IMG/VR virus record: IMGVR_UViG_3300008448_000798
Span: 1-21,200 of that record
Source of the DNA: a virus
DNA: 21,200 nt
Direction: 5' to 3' (one strand)
The position numbers and the translations under genes were made by a program. Positions 1 through 6,700 of the stretch are shown here, in pieces; the stretch's first letter is position 1; the number at the start of each line of letters is the position of its first letter. The notes under the pieces were generated by a model. That model was not told the DNA's origin, searched no databases, and saw only the letters and a list, made by a program, of their open reading frames with translations.

Positions 1-491
1 TTGATCATTGAATAGAAGTTTTGTTTCTTTTGTTCATTGTCTGAATGTAATATAACCTGTTTGGTATCACCTACGCTACCTGTTTCTGATTCAACATATT
101 CAAACACAAAATGCTCTGCATCTTGTGGTGCTGCATAGATTACAGATACTTGTCCATACTTCTTTCCAAGTGCTACTAAATCTTCTTTACTAATATTGTT
201 GATTAGATAAGAATCTTCTTCTACTCCAAACTTACCACCAATTTTCATAAAGCCATATTTACGAATGTCAGCTTCAAGCTTTTTGTTTGCTTCATTATTG
301 AACTTAGGAGTTGCTTGTTGCCCATTTGGATTTTGTGCTGTCATAATACCAAATGATTTAACAGAAGGAACGGCACCGCGAGCAATATTAATTACTCTTG
401 TCAATCCAGATTCATTAATTACTACTTTCTTTTTGTTCTCTTCAAGAACTTCTCTGATTAAGGATTTAAGATCGTTTACAGTTATAGACAA
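1..491 (-). CDS. DUF3293-like protein, 3' end cut by window edge
   Basis: The reading frame runs on the minus strand from a TTG at 491-489 off the left edge, with 163 codons visible. An in-frame TAA at 497-495 stands just before the TTG, so no upstream start is possible. A strong GGAGGG (504-499) lies 7 nt ahead of it. The protein begins MSITVNDLKSLIREVLEE, a helical leader of a kind I recall at the start of many marine phage proteins. Further in are a TAQNP segment, a conserved Asn pair (FNNEAN), GVEEDSYLI and KKYGQVSVIYA. This order resembles DUF3293, whose function is unknown to me. It is the last gene of the group behind the promoter at 1016-1044 and starts 3 nt after the gene at 495-776. 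The gene is real beyond reasonable doubt. The family name is a recollection from motif order, so moderate. Confidence 0.7.
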   Translation of the reverse strand, partial: MSITVNDLKSLIREVLEENKKKVVINESGLTRVINIARGAVPSVKSFGIMTAQNPNGQQATPKFNNEANKKLEADIRKYGFMKIGGKFGVEEDSYLINNISKEDLVALGKKYGQVSVIYAAPQDAEHFVFEYVESETGSVGDTKQVILHSDNEQKKQNFYSMI

Positions 492-494
492 GAT

Positions 495-776
495 TTAGCC
501 CTCCGTTGGCATAAGTATACCTATTATATAGTTTGAAGTAACGAAAAAAGCAGTTTGCGAACCTATCTGCGCTTTCTCTAGGACTTGTGTTGGAATAAGA
601 AGAAGTGTTCCTTGGCTATAAAGGTTATTAGAATCATCCAAAACCCTTACAACAGTATAAGGACTAACCTCTTCCATTTCAGTAGGAAGGATAAATGCTC
701 TTGATTCTTCCTTCTTGGTATCTACCTCAATAGGATAAACAGAGATATAGTTGTTACGCGGAATAATATGATACAT
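495..776 (-). CDS. small beta-rich protein, possibly GroES-like co-chaperonin
   Basis: This 93-residue protein starts with ATG at 776, overlapping the upstream stop by 1 bp (TAATG), so translational coupling is likely. It opens with PRNNYISVYPIEV, then KKEESRAFILP, PYTVVRVLDDS, GTLLLIPTQVLE and a closing SNYIIGIL. The run of short beta strands, a central mobile-loop-like stretch near residues 20-35, and the terminal xxIIGIL strand recall the GroES/gp31 beta-barrel, in which a final DILAII-type strand ends the domain. T4 and some relatives encode gp31, a GroES substitute needed for capsid folding, so the role would fit a large phage. I see no signature that proves it. A generic small phage beta-barrel is the alternative. 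The gene call is firm but the function is tentative. Confidence 0.6.
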   Translation of the reverse strand: MYHIIPRNNYISVYPIEVDTKKEESRAFILPTEMEEVSPYTVVRVLDDSNNLYSQGTLLLIPTQVLEKAQIGSQTAFFVTSNYIIGILMPTEG

Positions 777-994
777 TACTTCTCCAATAGTTTGCGGTTA
801 GTCTCAAAATCTTCTTGTGACAAGAATGATGTTACTCGTCTATCACAATATTTGCACATAAAATCAACTTGAATTATATTGCCAAATTGTGCTTCTATAC
901 GTCCAGTTGGTATCCAATAGTGGATCTTGCTAGTTGGATCGGAGGAGCACTTTTTGTTTTGTTCGTGCTTTGGAACTAAATGGTTTAGTTTCAT
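776..994 (-). CDS. small hypothetical protein with CxxC
   Basis: This is a 72-residue protein of unknown function. It starts at ATG 994 behind GGGAG (1006-1002) with a 7-nt spacer. It carries one CKYC pair near residue 47, plus Cys16 and several His residues (His5, His10, His25), which might bind a metal but do not form a recognised finger. It is the first gene after the promoter at 1016-1044 and its ribosome binding site lies in the 3' arm of the hairpin at 1002-1033, so its translation may depend on where the transcript starts. Its stop overlaps the next start by one base. The short length and lack of known motifs limit the call. Confidence 0.6.
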   Translation of the reverse strand: MKLNHLVPKHEQNKKCSSDPTSKIHYWIPTGRIEAQFGNIIQVDFMCKYCDRRVTSFLSQEDFETNRKLLEK

Positions 995-1001
995 AGTAAT
1001 A

Positions 1002-1033
1002 CTCCCGACTGATTAATAATAACCAATCGGGAG
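1002..1033 (-). promoter_or_regulatory. hairpin hiding the ribosome binding site of the 776-994 gene
   Basis: CTCCCGA and TCGGGAG form a perfect 7-bp stem (1027-1033 with 1002-1008), with partial pairing extending it inward around an A/T loop. The 3' arm on the minus strand contains the GGGAG used to start the gene at 994. The 5' arm lies between the -35 and -10 boxes of the promoter at 1016-1044. A transcript begun at that promoter (about 1009) would therefore lack the 5' arm and leave the site free, while read-through from the reductase gene would fold the full hairpin. There is no T-tract, so it is not a typical terminator. Confidence 0.6.
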
Positions 1034-1044
1034 CAAGGTGTCAA
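1016..1044 (-). promoter_or_regulatory. sigma70-like promoter
   Basis: On the minus strand, TTGACA (1044-1039) is followed after exactly 17 bp by TATTAT (1021-1016). The -35 box is a perfect match and the -10 box matches five of six positions. The predicted start is near 1009, giving a leader of about 15 nt before the ATG at 994. It lies in the gap after the reductase stop codon and would drive the three small genes to its left. It is the best promoter in the window. Confidence 0.75.
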
Positions 1045-1053
1045 GCAGAAATG

Positions 1054-3465
1054 TTAATTACATTTGCTCCAACCACAGGTAGAGCAGCTAACGCATCCAT
1101 CTTGATAGATAAGCTCGGTTGAACCACAATCATTACAAGTCTTCTGACCTCTAACCTTTGTTCCATCTGGTACATAGGTCTTTAGAACTCTTGCAATACA
1201 ACGGGCAAATGAGAACATATCAGAGTCTAGATCTTTTTGTAGTTGCTCAACTACATAGCTTATGTGTGCTCCGTGTCTTAGAGACAAGGAAAGCAAACGA
1301 GTAAATGCAGAATAATTTGGATTATCAAATACTTTTACTACGTCCTTAACAGTTAGATCGCCAAATGTAAGGTCATAACGTGCTTGATTTTTACCTATTA
1401 CTTCCTTTATTAGCTTGCCTTTCTTGACACTCTTTGGAAGATCAACAATCTTGTTTGTTCCACCCAATACTTCGTATGGCTTACCGTCTAGTAGACCAAT
1501 AAGGATTGTCCATTTCTCTCCCTTGATAGAAAGATTGTGAATATCACATTCAAGTTCTGTTGGACGTTTTGGAGCATCATATTGTGGGAATGATTCTTTC
1601 TTTGTTTCTGTGATAAGAACACCGTCACGGGAACCATCAACATATACTGTAACTCCCTTCAAACCAAGCTTCCAAGCAAGCTGATATAGTTCTGCGACTG
1701 TATCTGGTGAAGTGCCCTTTGGAAGATTGATTGTAGATGAAATAGAATGATCAATATGTTTCTGAATAACACCTTGGATTTGAACACGACGCTTCCAATC
1801 AATCTTGTCTGATTCCGTGAAGAAGTCTGGAACTGTATCTGTCTTATACCTCTCCATAAATTCTTTTACATTGTGGTGGTAGACTTTGTATTCTGTCCAC
1901 TTATCACCTACTGAGTCAATAAATGTAGCGGCTTGATCTTGCTCATTGTGAGAAAGCTTACGACGACGGATATAGAAGTTACGGAATACTGGTTCAAGAC
2001 CAGATGAAGTCTGTGACATAATAGAAACAGAACCTGTTGGTGCATTTGTTAGGATACTGATGTTTCTACGTCCAAATGTCTTGATTGCATTCTGTAAACT
2101 TGATGGAAGAGATTTGATAAATGCGTTGTCTTTCTCTTTTTCCCAATCAAATACAGGGAATGCGCCACGCTCTTTGGCAAGCCATACTGATTCTTCATAT
2201 GCACTTTCTTTTAGAGTTGCATAAATTTTATCAATAATAACCAATCCTTCTTCTGAGTCATAACCAAACTTTAAACAAGCTAATGCGTCTGCTAGTCCGT
2301 GTGTACCAAGACCAGTTCTACGACCATTCATACAAGCTGCTAGGAGTTTTGCCCATAGTTCTTTTTCGTCTTGTGTGTTGCAAGCTCCAAGGATAGCTGT
2401 AAGCTTTTCAATTTCAAGATCAATAAGATCGTCAGATAAGCGCATAGCACGACGAACAACTGTGCTAAAACGTTCAAAATCGAAGAAAGCGTTATCTTCA
2501 AATGGGTTAACGACAAAGGACTTAAGATTGACTGAAATAAGGCGGCAAGAGTCATAAGCAGATAAAGGAATTTCACCACAAGGATTAGTTGTAATAGTCT
2601 TGAATCCAACATCTTTATAACTCTCGGCTGGTAAGAACTTCTCGATATTACCCCACATTAAGAGGCCGGGTTCTGCGGTTTTTGTCGCTGAATCAACAAT
2701 ATCCTTCCATAGCTCTCTGGCTCTAATATTTTTAGTATAACTATGAATATCGGAATCACAAGGAAATCGCAGAGTAAAATCTTGGTCTTGCTCCACAGCT
2801 TCCATAAAGTCGTCTGAGATTTTAATAGAGACATTTGCACCTGTTACCTTTGTTAGATCGTGTTTCATCTTAACGAATTTTTCAATGTCGGGGTGTCTGA
2901 TATCAAGAGAAATCATAAGAGCACCACGACGACCATTCTGACCAATCATACGACAAACATATGAATAGAAATCAGCAAATGACCAAGCACCAGTTGTAGT
3001 ACCAGCAGAATTGTTTACTACCATACCCTCTGGTCTTAGCTGAGAAATATCTACACCAACACCGCAACGACGTTTAAATAGGTTTGCCAATTCTTTTCCA
3101 GAATCTACAATAGAAGAAACGTTATCTTCTGGTGATGCTACTACAACACAATTGGACAAAGAAACATTAACAAAGCTATTTCCAATACCATACATTGGTG
3201 AACCTTGTGGAACAATGTCTCCAAAGTTCTTTAAGTGTTCAAGAATAGTATCAAAGCTTAGTGCTGACTCTCCACCATATTTTGCCTCAATGCGTGCAAA
3301 CTCTTCTGCAAGACGAACGTGCATATCTGCTGGTGAGGTTTCCAGATATTTACCATCTTTTGTTTTAAGTGCGTATTTTGTAGCAAACACCCCTGCTGCT
3401 AGTTCATCACCGTTAAAGTATAGTAAACTATCTTTATTAACTTCTTCTTTGCCATAGGTTCTCAT
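1054..3465 (-). CDS. nrdJ: class II (adenosylcobalamin-dependent) ribonucleotide reductase
   Basis: This enzyme reduces ribonucleotides to deoxyribonucleotides for phage DNA synthesis, using a B12-derived radical. The 803-residue chain has SLSNCVVV near residue 105, the active-site block NPCGEIPL with Cys296 and Glu298, then SCRLISVNL, and the PTGSVSIMSQTSSGLEPVF barrel-end motif. The C-terminus is a Cys-rich tail (Cys777, 780, 791, 794, 797, 802) ending CGWSKCN, typical of NrdJ enzymes, where it relays reducing power. There is no N-terminal ATP cone and no class I tyrosine-pair tail, and no small-subunit gene lies beside it. All of this fits class II rather than class I. The start ATG at 3465 follows GGAG, 3 nt after the helicase stop, so the two are probably co-transcribed from the promoter at 4869-4897. 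The cofactor must come from the host. Confidence 0.93.
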   Translation of the reverse strand: MRTYGKEEVNKDSLLYFNGDELAAGVFATKYALKTKDGKYLETSPADMHVRLAEEFARIEAKYGGESALSFDTILEHLKNFGDIVPQGSPMYGIGNSFVNVSLSNCVVVASPEDNVSSIVDSGKELANLFKRRCGVGVDISQLRPEGMVVNNSAGTTTGAWSFADFYSYVCRMIGQNGRRGALMISLDIRHPDIEKFVKMKHDLTKVTGANVSIKISDDFMEAVEQDQDFTLRFPCDSDIHSYTKNIRARELWKDIVDSATKTAEPGLLMWGNIEKFLPAESYKDVGFKTITTNPCGEIPLSAYDSCRLISVNLKSFVVNPFEDNAFFDFERFSTVVRRAMRLSDDLIDLEIEKLTAILGACNTQDEKELWAKLLAACMNGRRTGLGTHGLADALACLKFGYDSEEGLVIIDKIYATLKESAYEESVWLAKERGAFPVFDWEKEKDNAFIKSLPSSLQNAIKTFGRRNISILTNAPTGSVSIMSQTSSGLEPVFRNFYIRRRKLSHNEQDQAATFIDSVGDKWTEYKVYHHNVKEFMERYKTDTVPDFFTESDKIDWKRRVQIQGVIQKHIDHSISSTINLPKGTSPDTVAELYQLAWKLGLKGVTVYVDGSRDGVLITETKKESFPQYDAPKRPTELECDIHNLSIKGEKWTILIGLLDGKPYEVLGGTNKIVDLPKSVKKGKLIKEVIGKNQARYDLTFGDLTVKDVVKVFDNPNYSAFTRLLSLSLRHGAHISYVVEQLQKDLDSDMFSFARCIARVLKTYVPDGTKVRGQKTCNDCGSTELIYQDGCVSCSTCGWSKCN

Positions 3466-3468
3466 TGT

Positions 3469-4845
3469 TTAGTTCTCCGTTTTCTTTGGTTTCTTCTTGT
3501 AAGACTTGTATTTGTTCTTCAAATTCTCTTCTTGTTCTTTCGCTGATTTTGTAATAATCTCTGATGGTGTTTCGCCTGTAGAAGCTAACATCTTTATTCC
3601 TACATTGCCAGTATCCATATAAATTGGATACACAAGACCATCTGGGCCATTACGGTTTTTAGCTATGAAGATACGACCACCGTTTACTGTTTTATCCTCG
3701 ACTGTTCTAGAAACAGAGAAAATAAGGTCCGCTACGAAACATTTGTTGAATGCTTCGCTGATAGATTCCATCGTGATAACCTCTGCATTTAGACCAGATC
3801 GATTGGTCTGTGAAGCGGTCCACAAAGGACAGTTGGTTTCGGCTGCAATACCTCGTAGCTCTTCATAAATAGTTTCAAGTTCTGTTCGTTTCTCTTTTTG
3901 AGTAGATATTGGACGGAGAAGATCACCATAATCTACAATAATCATATCTGGATTGATACCACGAATCTTCAACTTTTCAAGATGCATACGAATAGTGTTG
4001 GTTGTAGCTGTCTTTGTTGGATATTCCTTAACAATCAGCTTACCCTTCATATCCTTGATTTGATCAAAGATTTCATCTTTAAACTGATGTAGTTCGCGGA
4101 TATTGAAGCCGGTATAACAACTGTCATACCGTGAAGCTACAACGGTATCTGCAAGCTCTAGAGTGTAGTGAACAACGGTCTTTCCTTGCTTTAAAGCTTC
4201 TGTGCCAAGATGAACAAGAACCATTGATTTACCTGCACCAGTTGGCGCAATAACTACTCCAAGTTCACCACGACCAAGACCACCCTTTGTAAGATGGTCC
4301 ATTTCATCCCATCCAGTTGATACTGGATTTCTTGACCTAATCTCAAATCGTTTCTCAAAGTCTACAAGAAAGTCATAACCATAATCAGAGGATACACCAA
4401 GCTTGAGTGCATCATTGATTGTCTTTGAAATCTCGTCAAACGAAGCAGATTGAAGTAGCTTTACAGACTTCAACATTGCTTCCTTCAACTTTTGCTTCTT
4501 ACAGAAATCAAGAGAAGTTTCCTTGATATAATCTACACCTTCAACTTGATTAGAATGAATGCGCGCAAAGTAATCGCGTACTTGCTTCTGCAAAGCTTCG
4601 TTTTCATCATCCAAAGTGTTACGAATGATTGAAGTCATAATATCGTAAGTTGGATGGACTTTGTATTTATCCTTGTAATCAAAGATACGCTGAACAAATA
4701 CTTGTAGATACTTTAGTTCAAGAAACTGAACGTCCATTACCTCTTTTAGTTGATCGCAGAAAGGCCGATCAATAAGCATAAGCTGAACAAGATTTTCTTG
4801 AAAAGCCTTGCCAAAACGTGAAAAGTCACTTTTCTCGTTAGTCAT
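3469..4845 (-). CDS. replicative DNA helicase, DnaB/T4 gp41-like
   Basis: This is a hexameric 5'-3' helicase of the DnaB superfamily (SF4) that would unwind DNA at the phage fork. Of its 458 residues, the first ~170 form a helical N-terminal region. The RecA-like motor follows, with Walker A PTGAGKS at 201-207, a Walker B strand MIIVDYGDLL around 301-310 (Asp305), the H4-type SQTNRSG near 345-351, and KNRNGPDG near 396 carrying the likely arginine finger. The length matches gp41-type helicases. The lysine-rich tail (YKSYKKKPKK) is a plausible DNA or primase contact, which is inference. No primase gene is visible in the window. The start at 4845 has AAGG 10 nt ahead, and a sigma70-like promoter precedes it. 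The helicase identity is secure. I cannot say whether it is a closer relative of gp41 or of bacterial DnaB. Confidence 0.9.
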   Translation of the reverse strand: MTNEKSDFSRFGKAFQENLVQLMLIDRPFCDQLKEVMDVQFLELKYLQVFVQRIFDYKDKYKVHPTYDIMTSIIRNTLDDENEALQKQVRDYFARIHSNQVEGVDYIKETSLDFCKKQKLKEAMLKSVKLLQSASFDEISKTINDALKLGVSSDYGYDFLVDFEKRFEIRSRNPVSTGWDEMDHLTKGGLGRGELGVVIAPTGAGKSMVLVHLGTEALKQGKTVVHYTLELADTVVASRYDSCYTGFNIRELHQFKDEIFDQIKDMKGKLIVKEYPTKTATTNTIRMHLEKLKIRGINPDMIIVDYGDLLRPISTQKEKRTELETIYEELRGIAAETNCPLWTASQTNRSGLNAEVITMESISEAFNKCFVADLIFSVSRTVEDKTVNGGRIFIAKNRNGPDGLVYPIYMDTGNVGIKMLASTGETPSEIITKSAKEQEENLKNKYKSYKKKPKKTEN

Positions 4846-4868
4846 AAGACACCTTGGGGATTGTTTAT

Positions 4869-4897
4869 AATCTAATATGTATACGGTCTAAAGTCAA
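4869..4897 (-). promoter_or_regulatory. sigma70-like promoter before the helicase gene
   Basis: TTGACT (4897-4892) and TAGATT (4874-4869) are spaced by 17 bp on the minus strand, in the 63-bp gap before the helicase start. The -35 box matches five of six consensus bases and the -10 box four of six. It would drive helicase and reductase. The spacing matches the other promoters in the window, which strengthens the call. Confidence 0.5.
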
Positions 4898-4908
4898 ATG
4901 GTTTTATA

Positions 4909-5949
4909 TTACCAAGCTTTGCAGGACCAGTAGCGTGCTTTGGTCTTTGGACCGGGATTATCGCAGTTATGGCGAGCACGGAATGATTTACGTCTTGCTG
5001 GGATATTCTTTTTAATCTTCATATTCTTGTCACCAAAGTTGACTTTTTTAATATTTCCAGTTTGTGGATCTCTTACGTAAACTTTTGACTTCTTAACGTC
5101 ACCTTTCATTGGTTTGTTAAGAGTTACAGTCTTACCTTGATATTTAGCTTCTTGAATAATTGTTCTTTGACTTTCTAATAACTCTTGTAAGCAAGCTTCG
5201 CAAACAAGTGTTCCATCATCTAAATGTGCTCCTTCATACATTGAAGATTCTTCAGTATCTCTTTTGCCAGTAATACCGGCAACATCAGCTATGCTACCTA
5301 TAACATTTCCTAAATCTTCAATATTATTAGATCTATATAATTTGTATATACTATTGACTATAGTTTTCAATGCGGTTGCGCTAGCACCTTGAAAATCACC
5401 AGAAGCAGCTTGTGCTAAACCAATAGCAATAGAACCAAGAAAAGCACCTGTACCAATTTTTTGTAAACCTTTTTCTAAACTTCCACCACCCAATGTTTGT
5501 AAAGCAGAAAATGTTAAATTTGTTGCCGCGTTTTCCAAAGACTCTTTCTGTACTTGTTGAGTATTTTGTTGTTGTGATTGTTGTGGTTTTGTTTGTAATA
5601 TTAGTTGAGCAGCTTTTGCAGTCTCTGCTTGGTCTTCTGGTGATAATTGGTTAAATAATTGTAAGAAAAGTTGTGCGGCTTGCAGCGGTTGAGTAACTGA
5701 GCGTGCAGCTGCTAAAATTTTAGGATTCTTTTCAATATTTTGTTTTGTTATTTGATCTGGGCCAGCACTACCAGATTTACCTCTTGCTTTAACCAAAATC
5801 ATATTTTTAATATCAGCTGGCTTTCTTACATCAAGTTGTGGTTGTTGTTGAGCAGGAGCTTGTTGCGCTACTGGTTGTTGTTCAACAAGAAAGTTTCTCC
5901 AACCTTCTGTTATTAGTTGTTGTTCTTTAAATGATGAAAATTTGCTCAT
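4909..5949 (-). CDS. putative head-packaged protein with RHNC...RYWSCKAW tail
   Basis: This 346-residue protein has no known enzymatic domain that I can see. It starts with a leader MSKFSSFKEQQLITEGWRNF closely matching that of the next gene upstream and ending in Leu21-Val22-Glu23, the form of a T4-type prohead protease site. A Gln/Pro/Ala-rich linker follows (residues 24-40), then a helical middle with a second Gln-rich patch (about 125-140) and an Ala/Gly-rich segment (GAFLGSIAIGLAQAASG) that might contact membrane. A CEAC pair sits near residue 249. The last 75 residues form a basic module with TLNKPMKGD, VNFGD and ARHNCDNPGPKTKARYWSC, a block I recall attached to varied proteins of marine T4-like phages. 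AAAAAGGA precedes the start at 5949. The structural or injected role is inferred. Confidence 0.7.
   Translation of the reverse strand: MSKFSSFKEQQLITEGWRNFLVEQQPVAQQAPAQQQPQLDVRKPADIKNMILVKARGKSGSAGPDQITKQNIEKNPKILAAARSVTQPLQAAQLFLQLFNQLSPEDQAETAKAAQLILQTKPQQSQQQNTQQVQKESLENAATNLTFSALQTLGGGSLEKGLQKIGTGAFLGSIAIGLAQAASGDFQGASATALKTIVNSIYKLYRSNNIEDLGNVIGSIADVAGITGKRDTEESSMYEGAHLDDGTLVCEACLQELLESQRTIIQEAKYQGKTVTLNKPMKGDVKKSKVYVRDPQTGNIKKVNFGDKNMKIKKNIPARRKSFRARHNCDNPGPKTKARYWSCKAW
5893..5949 (-). repeat. direct repeat copy 1: gene-start leader sequence
   Basis: These 57 bp encode the first 19 residues of the 346-residue protein. They align without gaps to 6641-6697, with 7 mismatches by my count (50 of 57 identical). 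The second copy sits in the same position at the start of the kinase-like gene, so the leader was duplicated at the DNA level or exchanged between genes. Confidence 0.8.
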
Positions 5950-5968
5950 AACTTAATTAGTCCTTTTT

Positions 5969-6697
5969 TTACTTTTCGCCAGATATTAAAGATTGTAAAG
6001 CTTTTCTATTATCAACAGATATTACTTCATCAAATCCTTCGTTTGGTGTTACTTTTTGATAAGAAGCAAACATTCTTCTCATAGCAGAATCTGGGATTGT
6101 CTTTGATTTGCCCATTTGTTTGGCAACTTCTGCTCTTTTTTGTGCTATTTGAAGTATTAACTCTTCTGCTCCTTCAAACTCAAATACAACTGCTATTTTT
6201 TTATATTCACCCTCTCTACCTTCTATTGGTTTTAGAGCGGCTTTTCTTGCACCAGCACTCATATTAGTCATATCAACAACTATATCTTGATTTGATGAAG
6301 CGGCATTTGCAACTCTTTCGCTAAACAACTTTTGAACCTTATTGTTGGCTTGTAAAATTTTATCAAATGATAAAGGTTGCCAAGTCATAAAATCTGGTGA
6401 TTTAACAACAGTTCCATATTTTGGATTTGTGTCACCAAGTTTTGCATCTTGTGGTGGAGGAACAAACATATCATCATATGACCATCCATATTCATCAGCT
6501 ACGCTTTCAGCGATATCATCACGATTGATTATATATGGTTTTGATTGTCCAAAAGTATTGCTAATCCAAGTTGATTTTCCTACAGATGGTGGCCCAACAA
6601 GAACAAATATCTTTTTCTGTTCTTGTGCTTCATTTATAAACTTTCTCCAACCTTCAGTTAATAGTTGTTGTTTTTTATATGATGAATATTTGTTCAT
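5969..6697 (-). CDS. P-loop kinase (PNK/AAA_33-like) with leader peptide
   Basis: This 242-residue protein has a leader (residues 1-23) followed at once by an ATP-binding domain. Walker A is GPPSVGKS at 35-42. It is followed by IINRDD near 57-61 and by IVVDMTNMS around residue 140, a strand equivalent to the DxTN strand of polynucleotide kinases and zeta-toxin-like kinases. A late region, AKQMGKSKTIPDSAMRRMF, has the Arg-rich lid expected in such kinases. The likely activity is phosphorylation of a polynucleotide, nucleotide or small molecule; the substrate cannot be read from sequence. The leader ends in Ile21-Asn22-Glu23, and cutting there would release an intact kinase. That makes a head-packaged, injected enzyme plausible. 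AAGGA lies 7 nt before ATG, inside the end of the upstream gene. The kinase fold is well supported and the role is open. Confidence 0.8.
   Translation of the reverse strand: MNKYSSYKKQQLLTEGWRKFINEAQEQKKIFVLVGPPSVGKSTWISNTFGQSKPYIINRDDIAESVADEYGWSYDDMFVPPPQDAKLGDTNPKYGTVVKSPDFMTWQPLSFDKILQANNKVQKLFSERVANAASSNQDIVVDMTNMSAGARKAALKPIEGREGEYKKIAVVFEFEGAEELILQIAQKRAEVAKQMGKSKTIPDSAMRRMFASYQKVTPNEGFDEVISVDNRKALQSLISGEK
6641..6697 (-). repeat. direct repeat copy 2: gene-start leader sequence
   Basis: This is the partner of 5893-5949, encoding the first 19 residues of the kinase-like protein. The identity stops soon after the leader, where the two genes encode unrelated domains. Confidence 0.8.
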
Positions 6698-6700
6698 ATT

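Noticed and set aside
265-498. Plus-strand open frames such as 265-498, 3152-3457, 6342-6704 and 10267-10605
   Set aside because: They lie opposite well-supported minus-strand genes, have no recognisable domains and lack convincing ribosome binding sites.
2340-2840. Minus-strand frames inside the reductase gene (2340-2612, 2658-2840)
   Set aside because: They are out of frame with a highly conserved enzyme that reads through without a break.
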